Positions 46,531 to 54,846 of a DNA stretch of 64,000 nt are shown piece by piece. A model generated the notes under the pieces. That model worked only from the letters and a program-made list of their open reading frames with translations, searched no databases and had not been told where the DNA came from. Both the position numbers and the translations under genes were made by a program. The stretch's first letter is position 1. Every line of letters begins with the position of its first letter. Source of the stretch: Nitrospira defluvii (GTDB lineage Bacteria; Nitrospirota; Nitrospiria; Nitrospirales; Nitrospiraceae); assembly GCF_905220995.1 (NCBI RefSeq), contig NZ_CAJNBJ010000021.1, positions 112,488 through 176,487 of the forward strand, written 5' to 3'.

Positions 46531-48030
46531 TCAGGACGAAAGTTTTGCCAGCAATGCTGCCGCAGTTTCCGCTTGGGCCAGGAGTTCCCCCGTCAGCGCT
46601 TCGGTGCCGCGGAGCGGATCCATTAAGGGGATCCGCTTGATTTTGTTCTGGCCGATATCGAACAGCACGGACGTCCAACTCGCCCCGTAGACGACATTCG
46701 GGTACTTCCGCACACATTGGCCTCTGAAAAAAGCCCGCGTGCCGACAGGCGGATGCATTTCGGCCCGCGCGATTTCATGATCCAAGGCAATCCGTTCGAT
46801 CATGTGGCTTCGTTCAAGCGTGTAATAGAGCCCCTTTTCGGGTCTGACGTCGTGGTACTGAAAATCCATCAGGCGGACGCGCGGATCATCCCAGCCGCAA
46901 GACTTGCGATCCATATAGGACTCAATCAAGTAGCGCTTGGCGACCCAGTCCAGTTCACGGACTAGCAATCGCGGGTCTCGCTCCAATCGGTCAAGCACGT
47001 CTTCCCAGCGCACCAACACATCTTTCGTGACTTGGCTCAGTTCGTGACAGGCGAAGTACCCTTGCGCAGCCTTGAGGTACGCGCGCTGCACGGCAATGGC
47101 CGTCGACGAGGTACCGTCGGCTAACTTCACGCTTTCCTGGACACGCACGTCCCGGGACACTTGCTTGATCGCGTTGACCGGATCCGCGAGGGTGATCTTG
47201 GGCAGTTCAGCCCCGGCCTCAAGCAACTCCAGCACAATCGACAACGTGCCCACCTTGAGGTAGGTCGACAGTTCGGCCATGTTGGCATCACCGACTATGA
47301 CGTGGAGCCGCCGGTATTTGGCGGAATCAGAATGGGGTTCGTCCCGCGTGTTGATGATCGGCCGGCGAACCATGGTGTTGAGGTCGACGAGGGTTTCAAA
47401 GAAATCGGCGCGTTGCGAAATTTGATAGTCGACAGGACTGGTTTGATTCTCCGCCCCGACTTTTCCCGAGCCGGCGAAGATGGAGCGGGTCACGAGGAAC
47501 GGCATCAACACCTGCGTGATCCGCTCGAACGGCACTGAGCGGGCAACGAGATAGTTCTCATGATACCCGTAGCTGTTGCCCTTGCCGTCAGAGTTGTTCT
47601 TGTACAGGACGAACTGGTCCCGCCCCCGCTCCTTCGTAATCTGCTCCAACGCCTGCGCCACAATGCGTTCCCCAACCCGCTCAAAGGCGACGACTTCCCT
47701 GGCGTTGGTACATTCCGGCGTGGAGTATTCAGGATGCGCACCGTCGACATAGAGCCGGCCGCCGTTAGCCAGCACCTTGTTCAACTGCCGATTGTAGTCA
47801 GGCCCCGGCCGTTCCCGCTCTCCATCGACTTCAAACCCACGCGCATCCAGCAACGGGTTTTCATTCTCGTAGTCCCACACCGCGTGAGGCGCCGGCAGAT
47901 TGGGGTAATGACCGATGAGATGTATGGAGTTGGCCACCGGATCGGCCGCATTTGGGTCCCGGCTGGCGATACCGAATTCCGTCTCCGTGCCGATGACACG
48001 CGATGGGCTGTGCGTATGGGAGTCGTTCAT
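46531..48030 (-). CDS. dop: Pup deamidase/depupylase
   Basis: Removes Pup from substrates and, in organisms with GGQ-ending Pup, deamidates it. 499 aa from ATG 48030: RVIGTETEFG metal-binding glutamates, DYENENPLLDARGFE (the Dop loop, absent from PafA), and GGRLYVDGAHPEYSTPECT with the catalytic D96. KNNSDGKGNSYGYHENY and INTRDEPHSDSAKYRRLH mirror PafA. The frame is open to 48147, but only by overlapping mpa; the ATG 13 bases after the mpa stop is preferred. Length is close to mycobacterial Dop. Confidence 0.95.
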   Translation of the reverse strand: MNDSHTHSPSRVIGTETEFGIASRDPNAADPVANSIHLIGHYPNLPAPHAVWDYENENPLLDARGFEVDGERERPGPDYNRQLNKVLANGGRLYVDGAHPEYSTPECTNAREVVAFERVGERIVAQALEQITKERGRDQFVLYKNNSDGKGNSYGYHENYLVARSVPFERITQVLMPFLVTRSIFAGSGKVGAENQTSPVDYQISQRADFFETLVDLNTMVRRPIINTRDEPHSDSAKYRRLHVIVGDANMAELSTYLKVGTLSIVLELLEAGAELPKITLADPVNAIKQVSRDVRVQESVKLADGTSSTAIAVQRAYLKAAQGYFACHELSQVTKDVLVRWEDVLDRLERDPRLLVRELDWVAKRYLIESYMDRKSCGWDDPRVRLMDFQYHDVRPEKGLYYTLERSHMIERIALDHEIARAEMHPPVGTRAFFRGQCVRKYPNVVYGASWTSVLFDIGQNKIKRIPLMDPLRGTEALTGELLAQAETAAALLAKLSS

Positions 48031-48043
48031 GAAATCTCGCGCA

Positions 48044-49813
48044 CTACAGATAGTGACCGGTATTGACGGTTTCAATTTGACGCGCCTCTCCAGGCCCGCC
48101 GCTGATCGTCCGAAGGTGGACAATCTTCTCGCCTTTCTTGCCCGCAACCTTCGCCCAATCGTCCGGGTTGGTCGTATTCGGCAGGTCCTCGTGTTCCTTG
48201 AACTCCTCCCGAATCGCCCGGATCAAATCTTCTGCCCGCAGACCGGTCCCTTCTTGCGCGATCGCGCGCTTCACCGCAAACTTCTTGGCGCGCGAGACGA
48301 TTCCTTCAATCAAGGCTCCGCTGGCAAAGTCTTTGAAGTACAGCACTTCCTTCTCGCCGTTCGCATACGTGACCTCGATGAATTTATTCTCATCCGTCGT
48401 AGCATACATGGCGTCTACGGTCATGTTCATCAGCGAGTCCACTAACGCCCGCGCATCCCCGCCATGCCGCTTGAGATCTTCTTCGGCAAACGGCAGATCG
48501 GTCGTCACATACTTCGAGAAAATATCCCTGGCCGCCGTCATATCCGGCCGCCCGACCTTCACCTTCACGTCAAGGCGACCGGCCCGGAGCACCGCCGGAT
48601 CGATCAGATCCTGACGGTTGCTGGCGCCGATGACGATCACATTGGTCAGACGCTCCACCCCATCGATCTCGGAGAGGAATTGCGGCACGATGGTCGACTC
48701 GATGTCCGAGGAAATGCCGGTGCCGCGCGTACGGAACAGCGCATCCATTTCGTCGAAAAATACGATCACCGGATGGCCGTCGTCGGCACGTTCTTTGGCC
48801 TTCTTAAAGACTTCACGCACCTGCCGTTCCGACTCACCGACATACTTATTCAGCAGTTCAGGTCCTTTGACATGCAGGAAATAGCTGCGCAGCTGCTTAT
48901 CCTTCAAGTGTCCAAGCTTCTTGGCAATCGAGCTGGCAACGGCTTTCGCAATCAGGGTCTTGCCACAGCCCGGCGGGCCGTACAGGAGAACCCCTTTCGG
49001 CGCACTCAATTTATAGTTGGAAAAAATGTGCGGGTACAGGAACGGCAGTTCCACCGCATCGCGAACCTGATCGATTTCCTTCTGAAGTCCGCCGATGTGC
49101 TCGTAATCCACATCCGGCACTTCTTCGAGCACCAGTTCCTCGGCTTCCGACTTGGGTAGCTTCTCAATGACACACCCCGATCGCACGTCATAGAGGAGAT
49201 GGTCACCCACACTGAGTCGTTCGCTGAGCAAGGGCTCCCCGAGTTCCGCGACCTTCTCTTCGTCAAAATGCAGGGTGACCAGCGCGCGATTGCCCTCCAG
49301 CACGTCTTTCAAGCGAACCACTTCCCCCTGCACGTCGAACCCACGCACGGCGATCACATTTAACGCTTCGTTGAGAATGACTTCTTGCCCTTTGCGCAAG
49401 TCCTTCGCCTTGATGGAAGGATGGAGGCTCACCTTCATCTTGCGACCGGAAACGTAGACATTCCCGGTTCCATCAGTATCGAGACTGGAGAAGATTCCGT
49501 AGGTGGAGGGAGGAGCCGTCAGTTTTTCAACCTCGGCTCGCAATGTTTCGATTTGTGATTTGGCTTCTTGGAGGGTGGCGACGAGCTTTTCGTTCTGCTT
49601 CGTCGTCTGCTCAAGCTGGTAGCGTGACTGGTAGAGCCGCCGAATCTCCTCTTCCATCGACTGGATTTGGGTGCGAAGTTTTTCGACCTCGCGCGCGTGC
49701 TCGTCGTTTTTGTGTGTCACGACTCCCTCTCCGTCAGAAAGTGATTGAGTCAGGCGCTTGACGGAATCACGGAAGGACCGGAGTCGGCCTGAACTCCCTT
49801 TTGGGTCGGCCAT
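48044..49813 (-). CDS. mpa: Proteasome-activating AAA+ ATPase (Mpa/ARC)
   Basis: Hexameric unfoldase that recruits pupylated substrates and feeds the 20S core. 589 aa: N-terminal coiled coil (about 35-98; the Pup-binding element in Mpa), tandem OB folds (about 100-240), AAA+ module with LLYGPPGCGKT (Walker A, 277-287), VIVFFDEMDALF (Walker B) and GASNRQDLIDPAVLR. It ends in GHYL, matching the GQYL-type docking tail that Mpa inserts into PrcA pockets. It is first in mpa-dop-prcB-prcA-pafA and has a good promoter. The intact coiled coil implies that a Pup-like partner exists. Confidence 0.95.
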   Translation of the reverse strand: MADPKGSSGRLRSFRDSVKRLTQSLSDGEGVVTHKNDEHAREVEKLRTQIQSMEEEIRRLYQSRYQLEQTTKQNEKLVATLQEAKSQIETLRAEVEKLTAPPSTYGIFSSLDTDGTGNVYVSGRKMKVSLHPSIKAKDLRKGQEVILNEALNVIAVRGFDVQGEVVRLKDVLEGNRALVTLHFDEEKVAELGEPLLSERLSVGDHLLYDVRSGCVIEKLPKSEAEELVLEEVPDVDYEHIGGLQKEIDQVRDAVELPFLYPHIFSNYKLSAPKGVLLYGPPGCGKTLIAKAVASSIAKKLGHLKDKQLRSYFLHVKGPELLNKYVGESERQVREVFKKAKERADDGHPVIVFFDEMDALFRTRGTGISSDIESTIVPQFLSEIDGVERLTNVIVIGASNRQDLIDPAVLRAGRLDVKVKVGRPDMTAARDIFSKYVTTDLPFAEEDLKRHGGDARALVDSLMNMTVDAMYATTDENKFIEVTYANGEKEVLYFKDFASGALIEGIVSRAKKFAVKRAIAQEGTGLRAEDLIRAIREEFKEHEDLPNTTNPDDWAKVAGKKGEKIVHLRTISGGPGEARQIETVNTGHYL

Positions 49814-49873
49814 TGTCCCACTCGTCGGATCGGTATAAATCCTTGTCAGTGACGGTCATCGACACTTTTTCGG

Positions 49874-49902
49874 ATTCTAACACCCGTATAGGGGGTGGTC
49901 AA
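49874..49902 (-). promoter_or_regulatory. Sigma70-type promoter of the proteasome operon
   Basis: Minus strand: TTGACC (49902-49897), 17-base spacer, TAGAAT (49879-49874), 5/6 in each box. Predicted start near 49867; leader of about 54 bases before mpa. Confidence 0.7.
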
Positions 49903-49970
49903 CTGCGGCACCCAGCGCCTGCGCGTGACATGGTTGTGTGGGAAAATTTTCGTCTCGTGAGATCTCCTTG

Positions 49971-50594
49971 TCACTCGTGTTCGAGCGCCGACAACAATGA
50001 TGTGGTGGCCTGCCCCACATCGGCTGCGCTCAGAATCGACGACAACACAGCCACACCAAAGGCCCCTGCCTGTCGCGCGTCGCGCGCCCGATCCGCGGTC
50101 ATGCCGCCGATGGCAAAAATCGGGATACGAACGCTCCGTGCGGCCCGCTCAAGCGCCGCGAGTCCGAGCGGCGCTCCATACTCTCGTTTCGACGGCGTGT
50201 CATGGATCGGCCCCAACACCACGAAATCAGCCCCCTGCTGTTCGGCCGCCAGCGCGCCCTCGATGGAATGCACGGAGGCTCCCAGCAGTTGAGAGGGCTG
50301 GAGCAGGCCTCGCACCACCGCAACCGGCAAACTACTCTCTCGCAGGTGCACTCCGTGAGCAGACAGGGCAAGGGCCAGATCGACACGGTCATTGATGAAG
50401 AGCTTCGCCTGCCGCAGTTCAGTTTGCAACTCGCCTGCGACTACACGGAGGTCACGAATGGGGAGGTCTCTTTCACGCAGTTGCACGGCGCGCACACCTG
50501 CCGAGACCGCCTCCCGGAGCACCGACAACAGCGGCCGCCCGGCGGTCTGATGACGATCAGTAACGAGATACAAGCGGAAATCGACGGCAGGCAT
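49971..50594 (-). CDS. thiE: Thiamine-phosphate synthase
   Basis: Joins the pyrimidine (HMP-PP) and thiazole phosphate to thiamine monophosphate. 207 aa TIM barrel: LYLVTDRH, VRAVQLRERDL, FINDRVDLAL, GVHL, FVVLGPIHDTPSKR and FAIGGM, in the ThiE order. It is the last gene of thiS-thiG-thiE. About 100 non-coding bases separate it from thiG; they contain a 13-base direct repeat. Length is normal. Confidence 0.93.
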   Translation of the reverse strand: MPAVDFRLYLVTDRHQTAGRPLLSVLREAVSAGVRAVQLRERDLPIRDLRVVAGELQTELRQAKLFINDRVDLALALSAHGVHLRESSLPVAVVRGLLQPSQLLGASVHSIEGALAAEQQGADFVVLGPIHDTPSKREYGAPLGLAALERAARSVRIPIFAIGGMTADRARDARQAGAFGVAVLSSILSAADVGQATTSLLSALEHE

Positions 50595-50695
50595 CAGGGG
50601 AACGTGGGAAGGCCCGAATGATGAGTGCTACATGGACGCATGGAATCAACTCGGAAGTCATGACTCACCAACGACGACTCATGACTCACCACTTC

Positions 50696-51466
50696 TCAGA
50701 GCATGCCCTCAATCGGACTGCTCGCCGTCGCGTAGAGTTTACGAGGAATGCGCCCGGCCTTATAGGCCAATCGGCCGGCCCAGACGGCGTATTTCATGGC
50801 TTCCGCCATCGCAATGGGATCCTGAGCCCCGGCGATTGCCGTATTCATCAACACGGCGTCGGCACCATACTCCATCGCCAGTGCGGCGTCGGAGGCCGTG
50901 CCCACTCCGGCGTCCACAATGATAGGCACTTTCACCGTCTCCATGATGATTTTCAGGTTGTAGGGATTACGGATTCCCAACCCAGAGCCGATCGGAGCCG
51001 CAAGCGGCATCACCGCCGGACAACCGATGTCCACCAGCTTCTTCGCCACGATCGGGTCGTCGTTGGTATAGGGAAGAACGATGAATCCTTCCTTGATGAG
51101 AATCTTGGCCGCTTCGATCAAGCCCGCCGTGTCGGGAAACAGCGTTTTCTCGTCGCCGAGCACTTCCAACTTGACTAGATCGGATACGCCGGCCGCACGC
51201 GCCAGCCGAGCGTATCGCACGGCGTCTTCCACCGTATAGCAACCGGCCGTGTTCGGCAGGATGATGTATTTCTTCGGATCGAGATAGTCGAGGAGATTTT
51301 CCTTCGAACGATCGGTAATGTTCACGCGACGGACAGCCACCGTGACCACATCCGCGCCGGAGGCATCGATCGCTTTTTTGGTTTCCGCAAAATCTTTATA
51401 TTTGCCAGTGCCGACCCACAGTCGCGATTGAAATTCCCTGCCGGCGATCACCAACCGATCATTCAT
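50696..51466 (-). CDS. thiG: Thiazole synthase
   Basis: Forms the thiazole ring of thiamine from DXP, dehydroglycine and ThiS-thiocarboxylate. 256 aa from ATG 51466 (SD AGGGG): [48 protein letters not shown] and [13 protein letters not shown], all ThiG hallmarks including the Schiff-base lysine region near LVKLEVL. Starts 11 bases after the thiS stop, as expected for a ThiS-ThiG pair. Confidence 0.95.
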   Translation of the reverse strand: MNDRLVIAGREFQSRLWVGTGKYKDFAETKKAIDASGADVVTVAVRRVNITDRSKENLLDYLDPKKYIILPNTAGCYTVEDAVRYARLARAAGVSDLVKLEVLGDEKTLFPDTAGLIEAAKILIKEGFIVLPYTNDDPIVAKKLVDIGCPAVMPLAAPIGSGLGIRNPYNLKIIMETVKVPIIVDAGVGTASDAALAMEYGADAVLMNTAIAGAQDPIAMAEAMKYAVWAGRLAYKAGRIPRKLYATASSPIEGML

Positions 51467-51477
51467 CGTGTTCACCC

Positions 51478-51684
51478 CTATTCGGCTCCGCCGCCAATGA
51501 AACTCAGTATTTCCACCCGATCTCCTTCATGGAGCCCACGGGTCTCGAAGTCATGCCGATCCACAATCTCCAAATTCAATTCTACCGCCACGCGGTCGGT
51601 CCGGATGTCCAATTCCCGCAACAGCCCTGCCACCGTCTGCCCGTCGCCCGTTCCCCGAGATTCGCCATTCACGTGGATGTTCAC
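51478..51684 (-). CDS. thiS: Sulfur carrier protein ThiS with C-terminal extension
   Basis: Small beta-grasp (ubiquitin-like) sulfur carrier for thiazole formation; GTG start at 51684 with SD GAGGTGA. 68 aa: [28 protein letters not shown] and [13 protein letters not shown]. Canonical ThiS ends with the GG that is adenylated and thiocarboxylated; here two more residues follow (GGGAE, TAG). Either the tail is trimmed by a protease before use, as described for the JAMM-processed carrier QbsE, or it is the true end and the protein is unusual. No JAMM protease gene is in the window. Confidence 0.9.
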   Translation of the reverse strand: MNIHVNGESRGTGDGQTVAGLLRELDIRTDRVAVELNLEIVDRHDFETRGLHEGDRVEILSFIGGGAE

Positions 51685-51708
51685 TGGATCACCTCACTAC
51701 GTCGGATC

Positions 51709-51738
51709 ATCCTATGAAACGGGAAAACCGCTTGTCAA
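51709..51738 (-). promoter_or_regulatory. Sigma70-type promoter of thiS-thiG-thiE
   Basis: Minus strand: perfect TTGACA (51738-51733), 18-base spacer, TAGGAT (51714-51709). Predicted start near 51702. The leader is too short for a TPP riboswitch, and none is visible. Confidence 0.65.
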
Positions 51739-51813
51739 CCAACGCTGGACAGGCCTTGCCGTTTGCCACCGATTGCCCGCACAATGGCTCCATGCTCCTG
51801 TTGAGAGTTGCCA

Positions 51814-52305
51814 ATGGATAACCGCGCTCACCAACTCGCTCAGATTTTTCGCGCCATGGCGAATCTCCTGGCGGCCCAACGCGCCAATCCCTATCGCGTC
51901 CGTGCCTACCGGAACGCAGCCGACACGATCCTTTCCGTGACCGGGGACCTGACCGACTTGGCGGCGCGCCATGCGTTGCAAGAGATCCCGGGAATCGGGA
52001 AGGACTTAGCGGGGAAAATTGAAGAGTTTCTCTCCACGGGCACGATTCGCGCCTATGAAGAGCTGAGGACGCCGTTGCCGAAAGACGTCGCGGCCTGGGC
52101 TTCGCTGCCCGGCCTTTCCGATGCATTGGTGAGTTATCTGTATTTCAGACTGAATATTCGCACATTGGCCGATCTGGAATCCCTGGTTGCGTCCCATCTG
52201 TTACGAACGCAACCAGGATTTTCCGGATCGGAAGAGGCATTACTCGCGGCCATCCGCCGACAGCTTCAACCGGCCACGCTTACGCCGCCGGACGAAGCTC
52301 CTTGA
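51814..52305 (+). CDS. Stand-alone helix-hairpin-helix protein (PolX N-terminal-like)
   Basis: 163 aa from ATG 51814. Resembles the first part of bacterial PolX: AQIFRAMANLLAAQ and NPYRVRAYRNAADTI (8-kDa-type DNA-binding domain), then HhH motif LQEIPGIGKDLAGKI and a second, poorer one near LPGLSDALVSYL. The polymerase palm and PHP domains of PolX are absent: the frame stops at 52305, overlapping the convergent ctpA by 26 bases. It could be a truncated gene or a small DNA-end-binding protein. No catalytic function can be claimed. Confidence 0.75.
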   Translation: MDNRAHQLAQIFRAMANLLAAQRANPYRVRAYRNAADTILSVTGDLTDLAARHALQEIPGIGKDLAGKIEEFLSTGTIRAYEELRTPLPKDVAAWASLPGLSDALVSYLYFRLNIRTLADLESLVASHLLRTQPGFSGSEEALLAAIRRQLQPATLTPPDEAP

Positions 52306-53623
52306 AGATTTTCCAGGTCTTGAGCAGTTCCACGGCCTTCTGCAACTGCACATCGTCATCCACCGAAATTTCTCCGCCTGCGTCGCCGAGCGAGACGGCC
52401 CCGTTCTTATGCGCCGAGTCCTCCGCTGGTTTGGGAGACAAATCCTTACCAGTGGTCGCGCTTTTCGCCGTCTTCGGCTCGGATTCTTTCCCGTCCTTGT
52501 CACCGGCCTTCGCCACGGTGGGCGTCTGAAGTTTCACGACGATGTCCGGCGTGATCCCGGTCGACTGAATCGAACGCCCCTTCGGCGTGTAGTACTTAGC
52601 CGTCGTGAGGCGCAAACCCGACCCATCACCAAGTGGAAGAATCGTTTGCACCGATCCTTTGCCGAATGAGGTCGTTCCGACGATCACCGCGCGCCCCCAA
52701 TCCTGCAAGGCACCGGCGACGATTTCGGACGCACTCGCGGACCCTTCATTCACCAGGATGATCATCGGAGAATCCTCCAAGGTCTCCTTGGTCTTGGAGA
52801 ACCACTCATCCTTCTTCCCCTCGCGGCCCTTGGTGTAGACAATCAGTTTTCCGTTCCCCACGAACTGCTCTGACACGTCGACCGCTGCCGTCAGCAAGCC
52901 ACCGGGGTTATTCCGCAGATCGAGAATGGTGCCCTGGACCTTCTGCTCTTTGAATTGCTTCAGCGCCCGACTCAGGTCCCGGCCCGTGGCCTCCTGAAAC
53001 TGTGTCAGCCGCACATACCCGATGGTGTTGTCGAGGACCTTGAACTTCACACTTTCGATCTTAATGGTATCGCGCACCAGGGAGAACGCCAGAGGATCGG
53101 CGGTGCCTTCGCGCTGAATCGTCAGATTGACCTTGGTCCCCTTCGGACCGCGCATCTTTTGCACGGCATCCATCAAGGTCAGGTCCTTGGTGGGCTCGTC
53201 GTTCACCTTGGTAATGAAGTCGCCAGCCTTGATGCCAGCTCGGTGCGCGGGCGTGCCCTCGATCGGAGAAATCACGGCCAACCGATTTTCTTTCACGCCG
53301 ATCTGAATCCCGACTCCACCGAACTCGCCTTTGGTTTCGACCTGCATTTCTTTATACATCTCAGGGGTCATATAGGCGGAGTGGGGGTCGAGCGTCGACA
53401 GCATTCCGCGAATCGCGCCCTGGACCAGGTCTTTCACCTTGGTTTCATCGACATAGTGCTTCTGCACCTGCGTCAACACCTCGGAAAACGTCCGCAATTC
53501 CTCATAGGTTTCGGACGCGTGCCCGGTCCGTTCCAGCCCCTTTTCCAGGATCAGGCCGATGCCTAAGGCCACCGTCACCATCAGCAAAAGATATAACCAC
53601 CGTCGGCTCCGCCGCTGTTCCAT
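52280..53623 (-). CDS. ctpA: C-terminal processing peptidase (S41)
   Basis: Periplasmic serine protease of the CtpA/Prc family. 447 aa; signal anchor (YLLLMVTVALGIGLIL), PDZ domain (about 100-190, GVGIQIGVKENRLAVISP), then the S41 domain with LDLRNNPGGLL, GSASASEIVAGAL (catalytic Ser in the ASASE segment) and GTTSFGKGSVQ (catalytic Lys). The C-terminus has a Lys/Glu-rich linker. Last gene in ftsE-ftsX-envC-ctpA, a conserved cluster controlling cell-wall hydrolysis at division. SD AGGAAGGAA precedes the ATG. Confidence 0.93.
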   Translation of the reverse strand: MEQRRSRRWLYLLLMVTVALGIGLILEKGLERTGHASETYEELRTFSEVLTQVQKHYVDETKVKDLVQGAIRGMLSTLDPHSAYMTPEMYKEMQVETKGEFGGVGIQIGVKENRLAVISPIEGTPAHRAGIKAGDFITKVNDEPTKDLTLMDAVQKMRGPKGTKVNLTIQREGTADPLAFSLVRDTIKIESVKFKVLDNTIGYVRLTQFQEATGRDLSRALKQFKEQKVQGTILDLRNNPGGLLTAAVDVSEQFVGNGKLIVYTKGREGKKDEWFSKTKETLEDSPMIILVNEGSASASEIVAGALQDWGRAVIVGTTSFGKGSVQTILPLGDGSGLRLTTAKYYTPKGRSIQSTGITPDIVVKLQTPTVAKAGDKDGKESEPKTAKSATTGKDLSPKPAEDSAHKNGAVSLGDAGGEISVDDDVQLQKAVELLKTWKIFKELRPAA

Positions 53624-53649
53624 AACGTGGGTTCCTTCCTCTCCGAGGC

Positions 53650-54846
53650 CTACCGCTTAGACAACCACACCAGGGGATCGACCGGCTCCGCCCCTTCGCG
53701 CAGCTCGAAATAGAGCGTATTCTCACCCGTCATACCCGTATCACCTGTTTCACCGATCGCTTCCCCCGCCTCAATCTTGGCACCGACGGTCGTCAAAATT
53801 TTTGACGCATGGGCGTACAGCGAAAACACTCCATTGGCATGATCCATGATTATAACCAGTCCGTAACCTTTCAACCAGTCCGCATAGACAACCTGACCGG
53901 CGAGCACCGATCGTATATTACTCCCTTCCGCGGCGCGAATCTCGATGCCTTTTCGCTGAATATAGGTATTAAACGTGGGGTGCTTCTGGCGGCCGAAGTA
54001 CGAGACCACCTGCCCGTCGGTCGGCCACAGCAGAGTTCCGCGCAACGCTCGAAGGCCTCCCCCGACGCTGGGCGGACGGCTCGCCAACGCGGCCCGGCGC
54101 CTGGCCTCTAGTTCCTTCAACAAACTGTCGACCCTGGTGGCCGAACGTTCTAGTTCTTCCACGGCCCGATCATGAGATTCTTTTTCCTGCGTGATTTTCG
54201 CAAGATAGACCCGTTTCTGCTTCTTCAATCCCTTGATCTGAGCCAGCTTCTCTTCCGTGCTGACCTTATACGCCAGCATACCCTGACGCGCCTCCTCCCG
54301 ACTCCGTTCGACTTCAGCAATCCGCTCGGCATCCCGGCGGTAGGTTTCCATGATCTCATACTCTCGCTGCGTCACCGCCGAGAGATAGCGAAACCGCCGT
54401 TGGAAATCTCCGGCCGAACTGGCCGCAAGGAGCGTCTTCAGGTGCCAGTACCGCCCCTCGACATACTGGACCCGCAACCGGGCGGCAATGGCCTCCTGCC
54501 GCTCATCGATACGCTCGGACAATCGACTCAGCTGCACGCTCATCTGCTCGATTTCGAGATCCTTCTTTTTGAGTTTCTTGACGATATCCTGATGTTCCTG
54601 CCGATACCGGACCAACCGCTCATCCAGCGACTGCAACCCTTGCAACACCGACTCACGTTTTTTCTCCGCCTCGTCCGCCTTCTTGCGTTTTTCGACAATC
54701 GTGCCGCGCAACTTTTCCAGGGTCTTCTTTTCCTGCTCGATCTTGTCTGCGTACGAGTCCTTTCGCTCGGCGGCCTGCGACAGGGGAATCGTGAACAGGA
54801 CACACTGGAGCATCACCAAGGCGCAGCCCCATCGACTCCACCTCAT
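53650..54846 (-). CDS. EnvC-like septal activator with degenerate LytM domain
   Basis: 398 aa from ATG 54846, which overlaps the ftsX stop (ATGA). Signal peptide (MRWSRWGCALVMLQCVLFTIP, cleavage near SQAAE), long coiled coil (about 30-260), then an M23/LytM fold. Zinc residues are replaced: the HxxxD position reads RKGIEI and the third histidine is Y in TLYFELR, so it is probably not a peptidase. That is the state of E. coli EnvC, which activates amidases and is itself controlled by FtsEX. The gene order agrees. The ORF upstream to 54930 is not used. Confidence 0.9.
   Translation of the reverse strand: MRWSRWGCALVMLQCVLFTIPLSQAAERKDSYADKIEQEKKTLEKLRGTIVEKRKKADEAEKKRESVLQGLQSLDERLVRYRQEHQDIVKKLKKKDLEIEQMSVQLSRLSERIDERQEAIAARLRVQYVEGRYWHLKTLLAASSAGDFQRRFRYLSAVTQREYEIMETYRRDAERIAEVERSREEARQGMLAYKVSTEEKLAQIKGLKKQKRVYLAKITQEKESHDRAVEELERSATRVDSLLKELEARRRAALASRPPSVGGGLRALRGTLLWPTDGQVVSYFGRQKHPTFNTYIQRKGIEIRAAEGSNIRSVLAGQVVYADWLKGYGLVIIMDHANGVFSLYAHASKILTTVGAKIEAGEAIGETGDTGMTGENTLYFELREGAEPVDPLVWLSKR

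Noticed and set aside
46493..46690. 65-codon plus-strand frame at the dop-prcB junction considered as a Pup gene
   Set aside because: Wrong strand, overlaps dop, rich in Ser/Arg/Val without Pup-like helical or disordered character, and does not end in E or Q.
49814..49970. 30-codon minus-strand frame overlapping the mpa start
   Set aside because: It has no SD, overlaps mpa, ends in VLP, and does not resemble Pup or UBact.
50658..50691. 13-base direct repeat TCATGACTCACCA between thiG and thiE
   Set aside because: Only two copies, 8 bases apart, in a short gap; no link to regulation or mobility can be argued.
51685..51807. TPP riboswitch before thiS
   Set aside because: The promoter is only about 20 bases before the start codon, and the conserved THI-box sequences are not present.
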